Shown in pieces: positions 1 to 7,840 of a DNA stretch of 64,000 nt. Source of the stretch: Pelagibacteraceae bacterium AG-325-J13 (GTDB lineage: Bacteria; Pseudomonadota; Alphaproteobacteria; Pelagibacterales; Pelagibacteraceae); the NCBI GenBank assembly GCA_003282835.1, contig QBYL01000001.1, positions 124,001 to 188,000 of the forward strand, written 5' to 3'. The position numbers and the translations under genes were made by a program. Below the pieces are notes generated by a model. It did not search any database. It had not been told where the DNA came from and saw only the letters and a list, made by a program, of their open reading frames with translations. The number at the start of each line of letters is the position of its first letter. Positions within the stretch are counted from its first letter, which is position 1.

Positions 1-636
1 GAATTGATCTTCATTTTGAAGATTTATTTCTTTGTGATCTGCATGAAAAACTAATTTTTCTTTACTAATTACTAATTTAGTAACATTTTCCCAACTATTT
101 TCTTTTAAAGGGACAATTTCATCTAGCAATTTTCGAACATAACTAATTACTTTTTTTCCTCTTTCTAAATTAAATTTTTTTCCTTTGTCTCCAGGAATCA
201 CATCAGTGCCATATAAAGCATCATATAAACTACCCCATCTAGCGTTAGCTGCATTAAGTGCGTACCTTGCATTATCTACTGGCACCACAAGTTGTGGCCC
301 TGCTATTACTGCGATTTCTTTGTCTACATTTGAAGTTTCAATTTTAAAATCTTCTTTCTCTTCAACTATATAAGAAATGGATTTTAAAAATTGAAAGTAT
401 TTATCTTTATTAAAATCTTTCCCAGTATTTGTTTTATGCCAGTCATCAATTTTTTTTTGTATAATCTCTCTTTTCTCAATTAATGATTTATTTATGGGTG
501 TTAATTTATGGACAACTTTTTCAAATCCATTCCAAAAAGTGTCTGCTTTCAAATTGGTGCCTGGTATAACTTCTTTGTTGATAAATTCAAACAGTCTTGA
601 ATCTATTTTAAGTCCATTTTTCTCGATAATATTCAT
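1..636 (-). CDS. glcB: Malate synthase G, N-terminal part (cut by window edge)
   Basis: Condenses glyoxylate and acetyl-CoA to malate in the cytoplasm. The ORF track misses this gene because it runs off the left edge; I translated the minus strand by hand. The frame is open from ATG at 636 to base 1 (212 codons). It contains AGPQLVVPVDNARYAL and ANARWGSLYDALYG, which match malate synthase G closely from the start codon on, including an N-terminal IDSRLFEFINKEVIPGT-type segment. The catalytic barrel residues lie outside the window. A tandem glycine riboswitch fills its leader, so expression is probably set by glycine, a precursor of glyoxylate. It is divergent from accA. Confidence 0.95.
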   Translation of the reverse strand, partial: MNIIEKNGLKIDSRLFEFINKEVIPGTNLKADTFWNGFEKVVHKLTPINKSLIEKREIIQKKIDDWHKTNTGKDFNKDKYFQFLKSISYIVEEKEDFKIETSNVDKEIAVIAGPQLVVPVDNARYALNAANARWGSLYDALYGTDVIPGDKGKKFNLERGKKVISYVRKLLDEIVPLKENSWENVTKLVISKEKLVFHADHKEINLQNEDQF

Positions 637-638
637 AC

Positions 639-668
639 GTACCAATCTTACCCCATCTGTATTGGTAC
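639..668 (-). promoter_or_regulatory. Candidate expression platform hairpin of the glycine riboswitch
   Basis: GTACCAAT at the 3' side of the second aptamer is perfectly complementary to ATTGGTAC ending two bases before the glcB ATG. The 14-nt loop carries a purine-rich GGGGTAAG that could serve as ribosome binding site. The 5' arm overlaps the conserved CTCTCAGGTACC end of aptamer 2, so hairpin and folded aptamer should exclude each other. The pairing is seen directly; its role as the switch is inference. Confidence 0.5.
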
Positions 669-790
669 CTGAGAGATTTACTCCTTCGGTGAGATTTTAT
701 CTCTTTCCAGAATTTTTTTTTTCGGTCCTTTTGCCTGAGAGTTTCCGGGGTGGTTGCTCCTTCGGCGCTATAATTAAATAGTCTCTCCCG
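657..790 (-). promoter_or_regulatory. Tandem glycine riboswitch upstream of glcB
   Basis: On the minus strand two glycine-aptamer cores follow one another. The first (about 790 to 723) has GGGAGAG, GCGCCGAAGGAGCAA and CTCTCAGGCAAAAGGACCG. After an A-rich linker the second (about 710 to 657) has GAAAGAGA, CACCGAAGGAGTAA and CTCTCAGGTACC. The paired GCCGAAGGAGC and CTCTCAGG blocks are the signature of the family. Glycine riboswitches upstream of malate synthase are established for SAR11, where they link glycine supply to glyoxylate use. Both aptamers look intact. Confidence 0.95.
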
Positions 791-798
791 TAATTACG

Positions 799-830
799 TT
801 TATACTGAACTATGAGCAATTTAATGTCAA
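799..830 (-). promoter_or_regulatory. Candidate promoter for riboswitch-glcB transcript
   Basis: Minus-strand TTGACA (830-825) and TATAAA (804-799) lie just upstream of the first aptamer. The 20-nt spacer is longer than the preferred 17, so the true -10 may be shifted. The position fits a transcript that starts just before the riboswitch. Confidence 0.3.
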
Positions 831-921
831 TCTATAATAATGGACATGGTCTATTTCCTTATTGACAATTTATTGACTTAATTTAATTCTATTTCTAGTA
901 GAAATATATATATATTTTATA

Positions 922-2028
922 ATGAAAAATTATTTAGATTTCGAAAAAGAAATAAAAGCTCTAGAGGAAGAAGTTGAAGGCCTTAAAAGCCCATTCGGGT
1001 CGGAGGGTATCTCTGAAGTTGACACAAAAAAAATTCAGCAAACACAAGTTGAAATAAATCAAAAGCTAAAACAAACTTATGCAAATCTTAATAGTTGGCA
1101 AAAAACAATGGTTGCGCGACACGAAGATAGGCCAAGAGCAAATTTTTATATAAATAAAATATTCACACAATTTACTTTATTATCGGGCGATAGATACTTT
1201 GGAGATGATAAATCAGTTGTCGCTGGATTTGGATTAATTGACAACAAGTCTGTACTAATAATTGGTCAAGAAAAGGGTGAAGATCTTAACTCAAGAATAC
1301 AAAGAAATTTTGGAATGATGCGGCCTGAAGGATATAGGAAATGTATACGGTTGATGAAATTAGCTGACAGATTTCAAATACCTGTTATTACTTTTGTTGA
1401 TACACCAGGTGCCTACCCTGGAATTGGAGCTGAACAAAGAGGTCAAGCCTCTGCAATTGCAAATTCAATAGAGTGTTGCATGTCTCTGAAAGTCCCAAAT
1501 ATATCAATTATAATTGGTGAAGGTGGCTCTGGTGGAGCAATTGCTTTAGCTTCATCGAATAAAGTAATCATGCTAGAGAATTCAATTTTCTCTGTAATTT
1601 CTCCTGAAGGATGTGCTTCTATACTATGGAGGGATCCAAGTAAGTCACTTCAAGCTGCCGAAGCAATGAAAATGACTGCAAAAGATTTATTAAAATTGAA
1701 AATAATTGATGAAATTATTCCAGAACCATTAGGCGGAGCTCATAGAGATCCTGACACAATAGCACAGGATATTAAACATAATATAATTAAAAATCTGAGA
1801 AATTTTGAAAATTTATCGAGAGAACAGGTGTACGATCATCGAAAAACAAAATTTTTACAAATTGGCAGAGACCAGGGTTTTGCTAAGTCATCGCATACCT
1901 CTGATACAAGTCTGAGCTATAGAGAAACAGTTAATCAAAAATTAATATCCCACCTTGTTAAGAACAAAATACTATATCTTGGGTTAGGTATAGTAATTAT
2001 AGCTGGCTTAGTGTCTATTATTTACTAA
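922..2028 (+). CDS. accA: Acetyl-CoA carboxylase carboxyltransferase alpha subunit, with C-terminal membrane tail
   Basis: Alpha subunit of the carboxyltransferase that moves CO2 from carboxybiotin to acetyl-CoA, the first step of fatty acid synthesis. The coiled N-terminus starts with YLDFEKEIKALEEEV. FGMMRPEGYRK, FVDTPGAYPGIGAEQRGQ, GEGGSGGAIALA and SVISPEGCASILW are diagnostic. At 368 aa it is about 50 residues longer than the usual ~320. The extra C-terminal part follows KFLQIGRDQGF and ends in a hydrophobic segment (residues 350-368, ILYLGLGIVIIAGLVSIIY) preceded by lysines, which looks like a tail anchor. The beta subunit accD is not in the window. It is monocistronic here and divergent from glcB. 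Confidence 0.95.
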   Translation: MKNYLDFEKEIKALEEEVEGLKSPFGSEGISEVDTKKIQQTQVEINQKLKQTYANLNSWQKTMVARHEDRPRANFYINKIFTQFTLLSGDRYFGDDKSVVAGFGLIDNKSVLIIGQEKGEDLNSRIQRNFGMMRPEGYRKCIRLMKLADRFQIPVITFVDTPGAYPGIGAEQRGQASAIANSIECCMSLKVPNISIIIGEGGSGGAIALASSNKVIMLENSIFSVISPEGCASILWRDPSKSLQAAEAMKMTAKDLLKLKIIDEIIPEPLGGAHRDPDTIAQDIKHNIIKNLRNFENLSREQVYDHRKTKFLQIGRDQGFAKSSHTSDTSLSYRETVNQKLISHLVKNKILYLGLGIVIIAGLVSIIY

Positions 2029-2073
2029 TAAGTGTTGCAAAAAGACAATTTCTTAAAAAATTTAAGAGACCTA

Positions 2074-2102
2074 TTGACATTTGATTGTTTAATCTATTTA
2101 AG
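2074..2102 (+). promoter_or_regulatory. Candidate sigma70 promoter for the cold-shock gene
   Basis: TTGACA (2074-2079) is a perfect -35. With a 17-nt spacer the -10 would be TTTAAG (2097-2102, 4 of 6 consensus bases). This predicts a leader of roughly 65 nt before the csp ATG. Confidence 0.4.
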
Positions 2103-2126
2103 GTTGATTGTTAGATTATCTTAAGC
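2081..2126 (+). repeat. Imperfect 23-bp tandem repeat in the csp leader region
   Basis: Two adjacent 23-base units both begin TTGATTGTT and share TTAAG near their end (about 16 of 23 bases identical). They overlap the candidate promoter spacer and -10. They could be a duplicated binding site or a chance AT-rich duplication. Confidence 0.5.
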
Positions 2127-2172
2127 GATACATCTAGCAATAGTTAATAACAAATAAGGAAAAGTAATAAAT

Positions 2173-2385
2173 ATGAGTACACTAAAAGGTAAAGTAAAGT
2201 GGTTCAATGGCACTAAAGGTTATGGTTTCATTGAAAGAGAAGACAAAGAAAAAGACGTGTTCGTTCATTCTTCAGCAGTTAGAGAAGCTGGTTTAAAATA
2301 CTTAAACGAAGGTGATGAGTTAACGTTTGAAGTGGAGAATGGAGAAAAAGGTCCTTCAGCAGTTAAATTGCAGAAAACATCTTAA
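2173..2385 (+). CDS. Cold-shock domain protein, CspA family
   Basis: 70-aa single cold-shock domain that binds single-stranded RNA and DNA, usually as an RNA chaperone. It starts [17 protein letters not shown] and contains both RNA-binding motifs, KGYGFIE (RNP1) and DVFVHSSAV (RNP2). The length is normal for the family. A clear AAGGA lies about ten bases before the ATG, one of the better Shine-Dalgarno sequences in this window, which suggests high expression. It is monocistronic with a long upstream spacer holding a tandem repeat and a downstream hairpin. Which csp paralogue it is cannot be told from one window. Confidence 0.95.
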   Translation: MSTLKGKVKWFNGTKGYGFIEREDKEKDVFVHSSAVREAGLKYLNEGDELTFEVENGEKGPSAVKLQKTS

Positions 2386-2411
2386 ATCTTATTTCCAAAA
2401 TCGTAAATTAG

Positions 2412-2444
2412 CGGGACACGGAGCTTTAATAGTTTTTTGTCCCG
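2412..2444 (+). terminator. Hairpin downstream of csp, possible terminator
   Basis: CGGGACA (2412-2418) pairs perfectly with TGTCCCG (2438-2444). It is unusually GC-rich for this window and lies 27 bases after the csp stop. There is no U-run behind it; a T6 run lies inside the loop. It may be a processed 3' end or mRNA stabiliser rather than an intrinsic terminator. Confidence 0.35.
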
Positions 2445-2461
2445 ATAATTTATCCTTGAAA

Positions 2462-2489
2462 TTGACACAATTATTTCTTAAATATTAAT
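2462..2489 (+). promoter_or_regulatory. Candidate promoter for tRNA-His-hisS
   Basis: A perfect TTGACA (2462-2467) is followed after 16 nt by ATTAAT (4 of 6 -10 bases). It would give about 120 nt of leader before the tRNA, containing the 2546-2563 hairpin. A TATAAT at 2565-2570 is closer to the tRNA but has no convincing -35. Confidence 0.3.
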
Positions 2490-2545
2490 CAATGATTATA
2501 AAGAAAATATATTCAGTTTTTACATCACATTCTCACAGAATGCAC

Positions 2546-2563
2546 GCTAAGCTATTGCTTAGC
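2546..2563 (+). other. Perfect 7-bp hairpin upstream of tRNA-His
   Basis: GCTAAGC-TATT-GCTTAGC forms a perfect stem with a tetraloop in the otherwise featureless 2445-2617 spacer. It is not followed by a U-run on the plus strand. It could be part of a small RNA, a leader structure of the tRNA transcript, or a protein site; nothing in the sequence decides. Confidence 0.4.
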
Positions 2564-2617
2564 TTATAATCAAAAATATATAAATTTAATTAAAATTAAG
2601 ATAAAAATAATAGGGAT

Positions 2618-2694
2618 GCAGCAGTAGCTCAGTTGGTTAGAGCACTAGTTTGTGGAACTAGGGGTCGGTGGTTCGAATCCACCCTGCTGTACCA
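2618..2694 (+). tRNA. tRNA-His (anticodon GTG)
   Basis: Full cloverleaf with encoded CCA. The acceptor GCAGCAG pairs with CTGCTGT (G-T at the first pair). The D arm is AGCTCAGTTGGTTAGAGC, the anticodon stem CTAGT/ACTAG with GTG at 2652-2654, and the T arm GGTGG-TTCGAAT-CCACC. The discriminator is A (2691) and the base before the acceptor is T, so the canonical G-1:C73 pair of tRNA-His is absent. This loss is known in many alphaproteobacteria and goes with a divergent HisRS. The CCA ends four bases before the hisS ATG. Confidence 0.97.
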
Positions 2695-2698
2695 AAAA

Positions 2699-3736
2699 AT
2701 GACAGAAAAAAACAACAAACCTTCTAAAGATCTTCCATTAGGTTTTGTAGACAGGCAAGAAAAAGAATTACTAATTCGTGATTTAATAATTTCTAATATC
2801 AAAGAAGTTATGATCAAGTATGGTTTTCAATATCTCGAAACCCCAAGTTTTGAGTATTCAGATAGTATTGGAAAATTTTTACCTGACAAAGAAAGACCAG
2901 ATGAAGGAGTGTTTTCTTTTAAAGATCAGGATAAGTGGCTATCTTTAAGATATGATCTCACAGCTCCTTTAGCAAGATATGTAGCAAAAAACTATTTAGA
3001 AATTCCTAAACCATTCAAAAGGTATCAATTGGGAACTGTTTGGAGAAATGAAAAACCAGGTCCAGGAAGATTTAGGGAATTTTTGCAATTCGATGCTGAT
3101 TTTGTAGGAACTAAAAGCTTACAAGCAGATGCAGAATTATGTGTGATGATATCAGAGATTCTCGAAAAGTGTGGTCTAACTAAATCAGATTATATAATTA
3201 AGATATCATCAAGAAAAATAACTGAAGAATTATTTAAAAAGATAAACTTGAAAGACAATCAGCAAAAACTTACTGCTTTGAGGGCTTTAGATAAAATTGA
3301 TAGACTTAGTTGGGACGGAGTAAAAGAATTACTAGGTACAGGCAGAAAAGATAAATCTGGAGATTTCACAAAAGGTGCGAATTTGAAATCTAGCGATATA
3401 AAAACAATTGAGGAAACACTCAAGAAAAAGTCACCTGAAACAGAGGATCTAGTTGAGATAACAAAAATTTTTAAAGATTACAATTTTGATAATTTTGAAT
3501 TTGACCCATCAATTATTAGAGGACTTGAATATTATACTGGTACGATTTTTGAAGTAAATTTGAAGTTTGATGTAAAAAATAATAAAGGACAAATTATTCA
3601 GTTTGGTTCTATCGGAGGTGGAGGGAGATATGATAATTTAGTTAACAATTTTGGTAACTACGATGCTCCTGCTACAGGTATATCAATTGGATTAGATCGA
3701 CTGGTATATTCTTTGATGCAAAAAAAAAGAATTTAA
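2699..3736 (+). CDS. hisS: Histidyl-tRNA synthetase, catalytic part (frame breaks at A9)
   Basis: Charges tRNA-His. The start is ATG 2699, because the track's upstream start (2633) lies inside the tRNA gene. This part is 345 aa and holds the class II core: motif 2 region YQLGTVWRNEKPGPGRFREF, the histidine motif RGLEYYTGTIFEV, GGGGRYDNLV and motif 3 ATGISIGLDRLVYSL. It ends prematurely at LMQKKRI-stop just after an A9 run. The missing anticodon-binding domain is encoded immediately downstream in another frame (3759-4031). The RGLEYYTGTIFE form resembles the divergent alphaproteobacterial HisRS rather than the E. coli type, in keeping with the A73 tRNA-His beside it. First gene of a hisS-hisZ-hisG run. 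Confidence 0.92.
   Translation: MTEKNNKPSKDLPLGFVDRQEKELLIRDLIISNIKEVMIKYGFQYLETPSFEYSDSIGKFLPDKERPDEGVFSFKDQDKWLSLRYDLTAPLARYVAKNYLEIPKPFKRYQLGTVWRNEKPGPGRFREFLQFDADFVGTKSLQADAELCVMISEILEKCGLTKSDYIIKISSRKITEELFKKINLKDNQQKLTALRALDKIDRLSWDGVKELLGTGRKDKSGDFTKGANLKSSDIKTIEETLKKKSPETEDLVEITKIFKDYNFDNFEFDPSIIRGLEYYTGTIFEVNLKFDVKNNKGQIIQFGSIGGGGRYDNLVNNFGNYDAPATGISIGLDRLVYSLMQKKRI
3720..3728 (+). other. A9 homopolymer: frameshift or slippage site in hisS
   Basis: Nine A residues (CAA AAA AAA AGA ATT TAA) put a stop right after the catalytic domain. With eight A residues the frame reads on as MQKKEFKVKQSKPVVICVFD straight into the anticodon-binding domain. A sequencing or assembly error, a true frameshift, or productive polymerase slippage would all look like this. 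Confidence 0.85.
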
Positions 3737-3758
3737 AGTAAAACAATCTAAACCCGTT

Positions 3759-4031
3759 GTGATTTGTGTTTTTGATAAAAATTCAATGAGAGAATACATA
3801 TATTTGCAAACTATGTTAAGAAAAGCAGGTGTTAGCGTAGAAATTTATCCAGGAGAAAGCAAATTAAAAAAACAAATGGAGTATGCAAATAAAATTAAAT
3901 CTCCCGCTGTTATCTTTTATGGTGAGAATGAAATAAAATCAGGAAAACCGACTTTAAGAAATCTAAGTTCAGGAGAGGAAAAATCAATTAAAATTAAAGA
4001 ATTAATTAATGAAATCAAAAAAATTATCTGA
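3759..4031 (+). CDS. hisS: Histidyl-tRNA synthetase, C-terminal anticodon-binding domain (out of frame)
   Basis: 90-aa continuation of hisS in the +1 frame. The track starts it at GTG 3759, but the frame is open back to the A9 run, giving FKVKQSKPVVICVFDKNS. It has the Rossmann-like anticodon domain: ICVFD, LRKAGVSVEIYPGESKLKKQMEYANK, PAVIFYGENEIKSGKPTLRNL, then the closing basic helix. No independent ribosome binding site is evident, so it is best read as the end of hisS and not as a separate gene. It overlaps the start of hisZ by 23 bases. Confidence 0.88.
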   Translation: MICVFDKNSMREYIYLQTMLRKAGVSVEIYPGESKLKKQMEYANKIKSPAVIFYGENEIKSGKPTLRNLSSGEEKSIKIKELINEIKKII

Positions 4032-5043
4032 AACTATAATTAAAACATTTAAGAGCAACGGATTTGTTTTATCTGAACCTGATGTTCTTTTAGACTCAGA
4101 TTATATCATTGAACGATCGGGGGAAAAATTTAGAAGTTCAATGCTTTCGTTTGAAAGAGAGGATGGAAAGATGATGTGTTTGAGACCAGATTTGACAGTA
4201 GCTTCATGCATAAGTTTTTTGAAAAAAAAATCATCATCAAAAATTTATTATTCTGGGCAAGCTTATAGAAGAACTAATAAAAAAGGGTCAAGCTTTATCA
4301 ATGAACAGCTTGGTATTGAAATTCTCGGATCAAAAAATCAAATTCAAGATGACTTAAAAGTTATAAGTACAATTTTAAGTTCAACAAAAAAAATAAAAAG
4401 AAAAATTCTAATAAAAGTTGGAGATGTTAGTTTATTTAAAAGTCTAATTAATGCTTTAGATATGCCCGAAAGATGGAAGCTTAGATTAATAAGACACTTT
4501 TGGAGACCAAATTATTTTGAAGAGCTATTGGCAAGATTAGAAAAAAATAGCGATATTGATGCAGTTACTTTTGACTCAGACAAAAAAAGATTTAACGAAA
4601 TGAAAAAATTAAATCAAGATAAATTAGTTGCTGGAAGATCAATTTCAGAAATTTTAAAAAGATTTGATAAAAAAATTAAAGATCCAAGATCATTTACTGA
4701 TGGAAAAAAGATTGTAAAGATTATTACATCTTTCTTAAAAATTAATTGCAAGCTTTCAGAACTTGATGAAAGGCTATTAGATTTTGCTAAAAAAAATAAT
4801 TTGAAAAAAAATATATTTAAAGATTTTAAATCTATTCTTAATCTAAAAAAACTTAATCAAGATGTAAATTTTATTGCAAATTTTGGCAGAGATGTAGAAT
4901 ATTATACCGGTATTGTCTTTGAAGTACTCTCAGAAAAAAAAGAAATCGCTAGAGGCGGACGTTATGATGACTTACTTAAAAGTTTGGGTGCTAAAAAGAA
5001 TATCCCAGCTGTTGGTGCAGCAATTAATTTAAAAAATTTATGA
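4009..5043 (+). CDS. hisZ: ATP phosphoribosyltransferase regulatory subunit HisZ
   Basis: HisRS-like protein without an anticodon domain that pairs with short-form HisG and makes it sensitive to histidine. The 344 aa carry class II remnants: LRPDLTVASC, GQAYRRTNKKGSSFINEQLG, FGRDVEYYTGIVFEV, ARGGRYDDLL. It is not a second HisRS, because the anticodon-binding domain is absent and its neighbour is the short HisG (226 aa), which requires HisZ. The start lies inside the hisS tail (23-base overlap) and its end overlaps hisG by 4 bases, so the three are probably translated from one mRNA. Placing hisS and its paralogue hisZ side by side is common in alphaproteobacteria. Confidence 0.9.
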   Translation: MKSKKLSETIIKTFKSNGFVLSEPDVLLDSDYIIERSGEKFRSSMLSFEREDGKMMCLRPDLTVASCISFLKKKSSSKIYYSGQAYRRTNKKGSSFINEQLGIEILGSKNQIQDDLKVISTILSSTKKIKRKILIKVGDVSLFKSLINALDMPERWKLRLIRHFWRPNYFEELLARLEKNSDIDAVTFDSDKKRFNEMKKLNQDKLVAGRSISEILKRFDKKIKDPRSFTDGKKIVKIITSFLKINCKLSELDERLLDFAKKNNLKKNIFKDFKSILNLKKLNQDVNFIANFGRDVEYYTGIVFEVLSEKKEIARGGRYDDLLKSLGAKKNIPAVGAAINLKNL

Positions 5044-5720
5044 AAGATTTAATTACTATAGGCCTACCAAGTAAAGGACGTTTAAAAGATAAGGCAATAT
5101 CTTTTTTCAATAATAGAGGATTAAAAATCTTGCAAAGCGAAAAAGAGAGAAATTATTTTGGAACTATCGAAAATAAATCTGATATCAAAATTATTTTTCT
5201 TCATGCTAAAGAAATTATTCAACGATTAGGAGACGGCACTTTAGACATAGGCGTGTCTGGATTAGATCTTTTAAAAGAATCTGATAAAAATTTACAGGGT
5301 AAAATAAATATTCAAAAAAAACTTGATTTTGGTGGTGCTAACCTAGTTATTGCAGTACCAGATGACTGGATAGATGTGCAGACAATTGCTGATCTTGAAG
5401 AGGTGTCATTTGATATTAGATCTAAAAGAAATGCTAGGTTGAGAGTGGCAACAAAATATCCAAATTTGACTAATGATTTTTTATCTTCTAAAGGGGTCAC
5501 TCAATATAAATTAATACCAAGTCTCGGGGCCACAGAGACTTATCCTTTTATTGGATCTTCTGAAGTTATTACTGATATCACTTCTACTGGAAAAACTTTA
5601 GCTGACAACAATTTAAGAGTTTTAAAAGATGGATTAATTTTAAACTCAACCGCATGTTTGTTTTCTGCAAAAAAAAAGGCTGCAAAATTGCAGCCTTTTA
5701 TAAATTCTTTAAACGGGTGA
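5040..5720 (+). CDS. hisG: ATP phosphoribosyltransferase catalytic subunit, short form
   Basis: First enzyme of histidine biosynthesis: ATP + PRPP to phosphoribosyl-ATP. At 226 aa it lacks the C-terminal regulatory domain of long HisG, which explains the adjacent hisZ. Recognisable segments are TIGLPSKGRLKDKAISFF, LGDGTLDIGVSGLDLL, and the PRPP site region EVITDITSTGKTLADNNL. The last codons (AKKKAAKLQPF) run through a strong hairpin that acts as the terminator for the facing groEL. The hisG stop lies three bases from the end of groEL. Confidence 0.95.
   Translation: MKDLITIGLPSKGRLKDKAISFFNNRGLKILQSEKERNYFGTIENKSDIKIIFLHAKEIIQRLGDGTLDIGVSGLDLLKESDKNLQGKINIQKKLDFGGANLVIAVPDDWIDVQTIADLEEVSFDIRSKRNARLRVATKYPNLTNDFLSSKGVTQYKLIPSLGATETYPFIGSSEVITDITSTGKTLADNNLRVLKDGLILNSTACLFSAKKKAAKLQPFINSLNG
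5674..5699. terminator. Bidirectional intrinsic terminator inside the 3' end of hisG
   Basis: AAAAGGCTGCAA (5674-5685) is perfectly complementary to TTGCAGCCTTTT (5688-5699), with GGCTGC/GCAGCC as the strong core. Read on minus, the stem is followed by a run of nine or more U, ideal for stopping groESL transcription. Read on plus, four U follow. The hairpin is wholly coding for hisG. Confidence 0.85.
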
Positions 5721-5723
5721 AAC

Positions 5724-7382
<1,659 letters not shown>

Positions 7383-7401
7383 TTATCATTCTCCCTTAGT
7401 G

Positions 7402-7698
7402 TTATTTTTTACTTTTTGAAATTCCCATTATGTCTGACTCTTTCATAATGCTAAATTCTTTACCATCGATCTTTATTTCTGTGCCAGACCATTTACCAAA
7501 AATTACAATATCTCCCGTTTTGACATCCATCGGGGTTACTTTTCCATTTTCATTTTTGGCCCCTGGACCAACAGCAACCACTTCACCCTCTTGTGGTTTT
7601 TCTTTAGCCGTATCTGGAATTATTATTCCACCAGCTGTTTTTTCCTCACTATCTAAAACTTTTATAAGTACACGATCGTGTAGAGGTCTAAATTTCAT
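7402..7698 (-). CDS. groES: 10 kDa co-chaperonin GroES
   Basis: Heptameric lid of the GroEL chamber. The 98 aa include [38 protein letters not shown], with the mobile loop [12 protein letters not shown] that contacts GroEL. The C-terminal half ([20 protein letters not shown]) is standard. AGGAG lies six bases before the ATG. First gene of the groESL operon; divergent from the HAD phosphatase gene. Confidence 0.98.
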   Translation of the reverse strand: MKFRPLHDRVLIKVLDSEEKTAGGIIIPDTAKEKPQEGEVVAVGPGAKNENGKVTPMDVKTGDIVIFGKWSGTEIKIDGKEFSIMKESDIMGISKSKK

Positions 7699-7729
7699 AT
7701 ATTTCTCCTATAATTTCTATGTATGCTTG

Positions 7730-7757
7730 ATATGGTGTGTTTTAATAAAATTTCAAG
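7730..7757 (-). promoter_or_regulatory. Sigma32 (RpoH)-type heat-shock promoter of groESL
   Basis: The minus strand reads CTTGAAA (7757-7751), 13 nt, CACCATAT (7737-7730), a close fit to the RpoH consensus CTTGAA-N13-17-CCCCATnT. It ends about 32 bases before groES. No CIRCE inverted repeat (TTAGCACTC-N9-GAGTGCTAA) is present, so control is probably by RpoH alone and not HrcA. Confidence 0.8.
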
Positions 7758-7840
7758 ACCTTAAATCATTTTAAAGGCAATCCAAATAGTGTATTTTTAC
7801 GCTAATTTTCCTATATATATAGAGTACAAGGATTAATAAT

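Noticed and set aside
494-781. Plus-strand 95-aa ORF over the glcB leader
   Set aside because: It reads the riboswitch and the glcB start backwards; composition and position show it is a shadow.
2039-2068. TCTTAAA-AAA-TTTAAGA hairpin after accA as terminator
   Set aside because: Entirely A/T apart from the ends, without a U-run; expected by chance in this composition.
3759-4031. Independent 90-aa anticodon-binding protein gene
   Set aside because: The frame is open back to the A9 run and has no start signal of its own; it is the end of hisS.
2699-4031. hisS as a decayed pseudogene
   Set aside because: All motifs on both sides are intact, the gene is essential and only one A separates it from an open frame, so decay is unlikely.
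7699-7840. CIRCE element for HrcA control of groESL
   Set aside because: No TTAGCACTC inverted repeat in the spacer.
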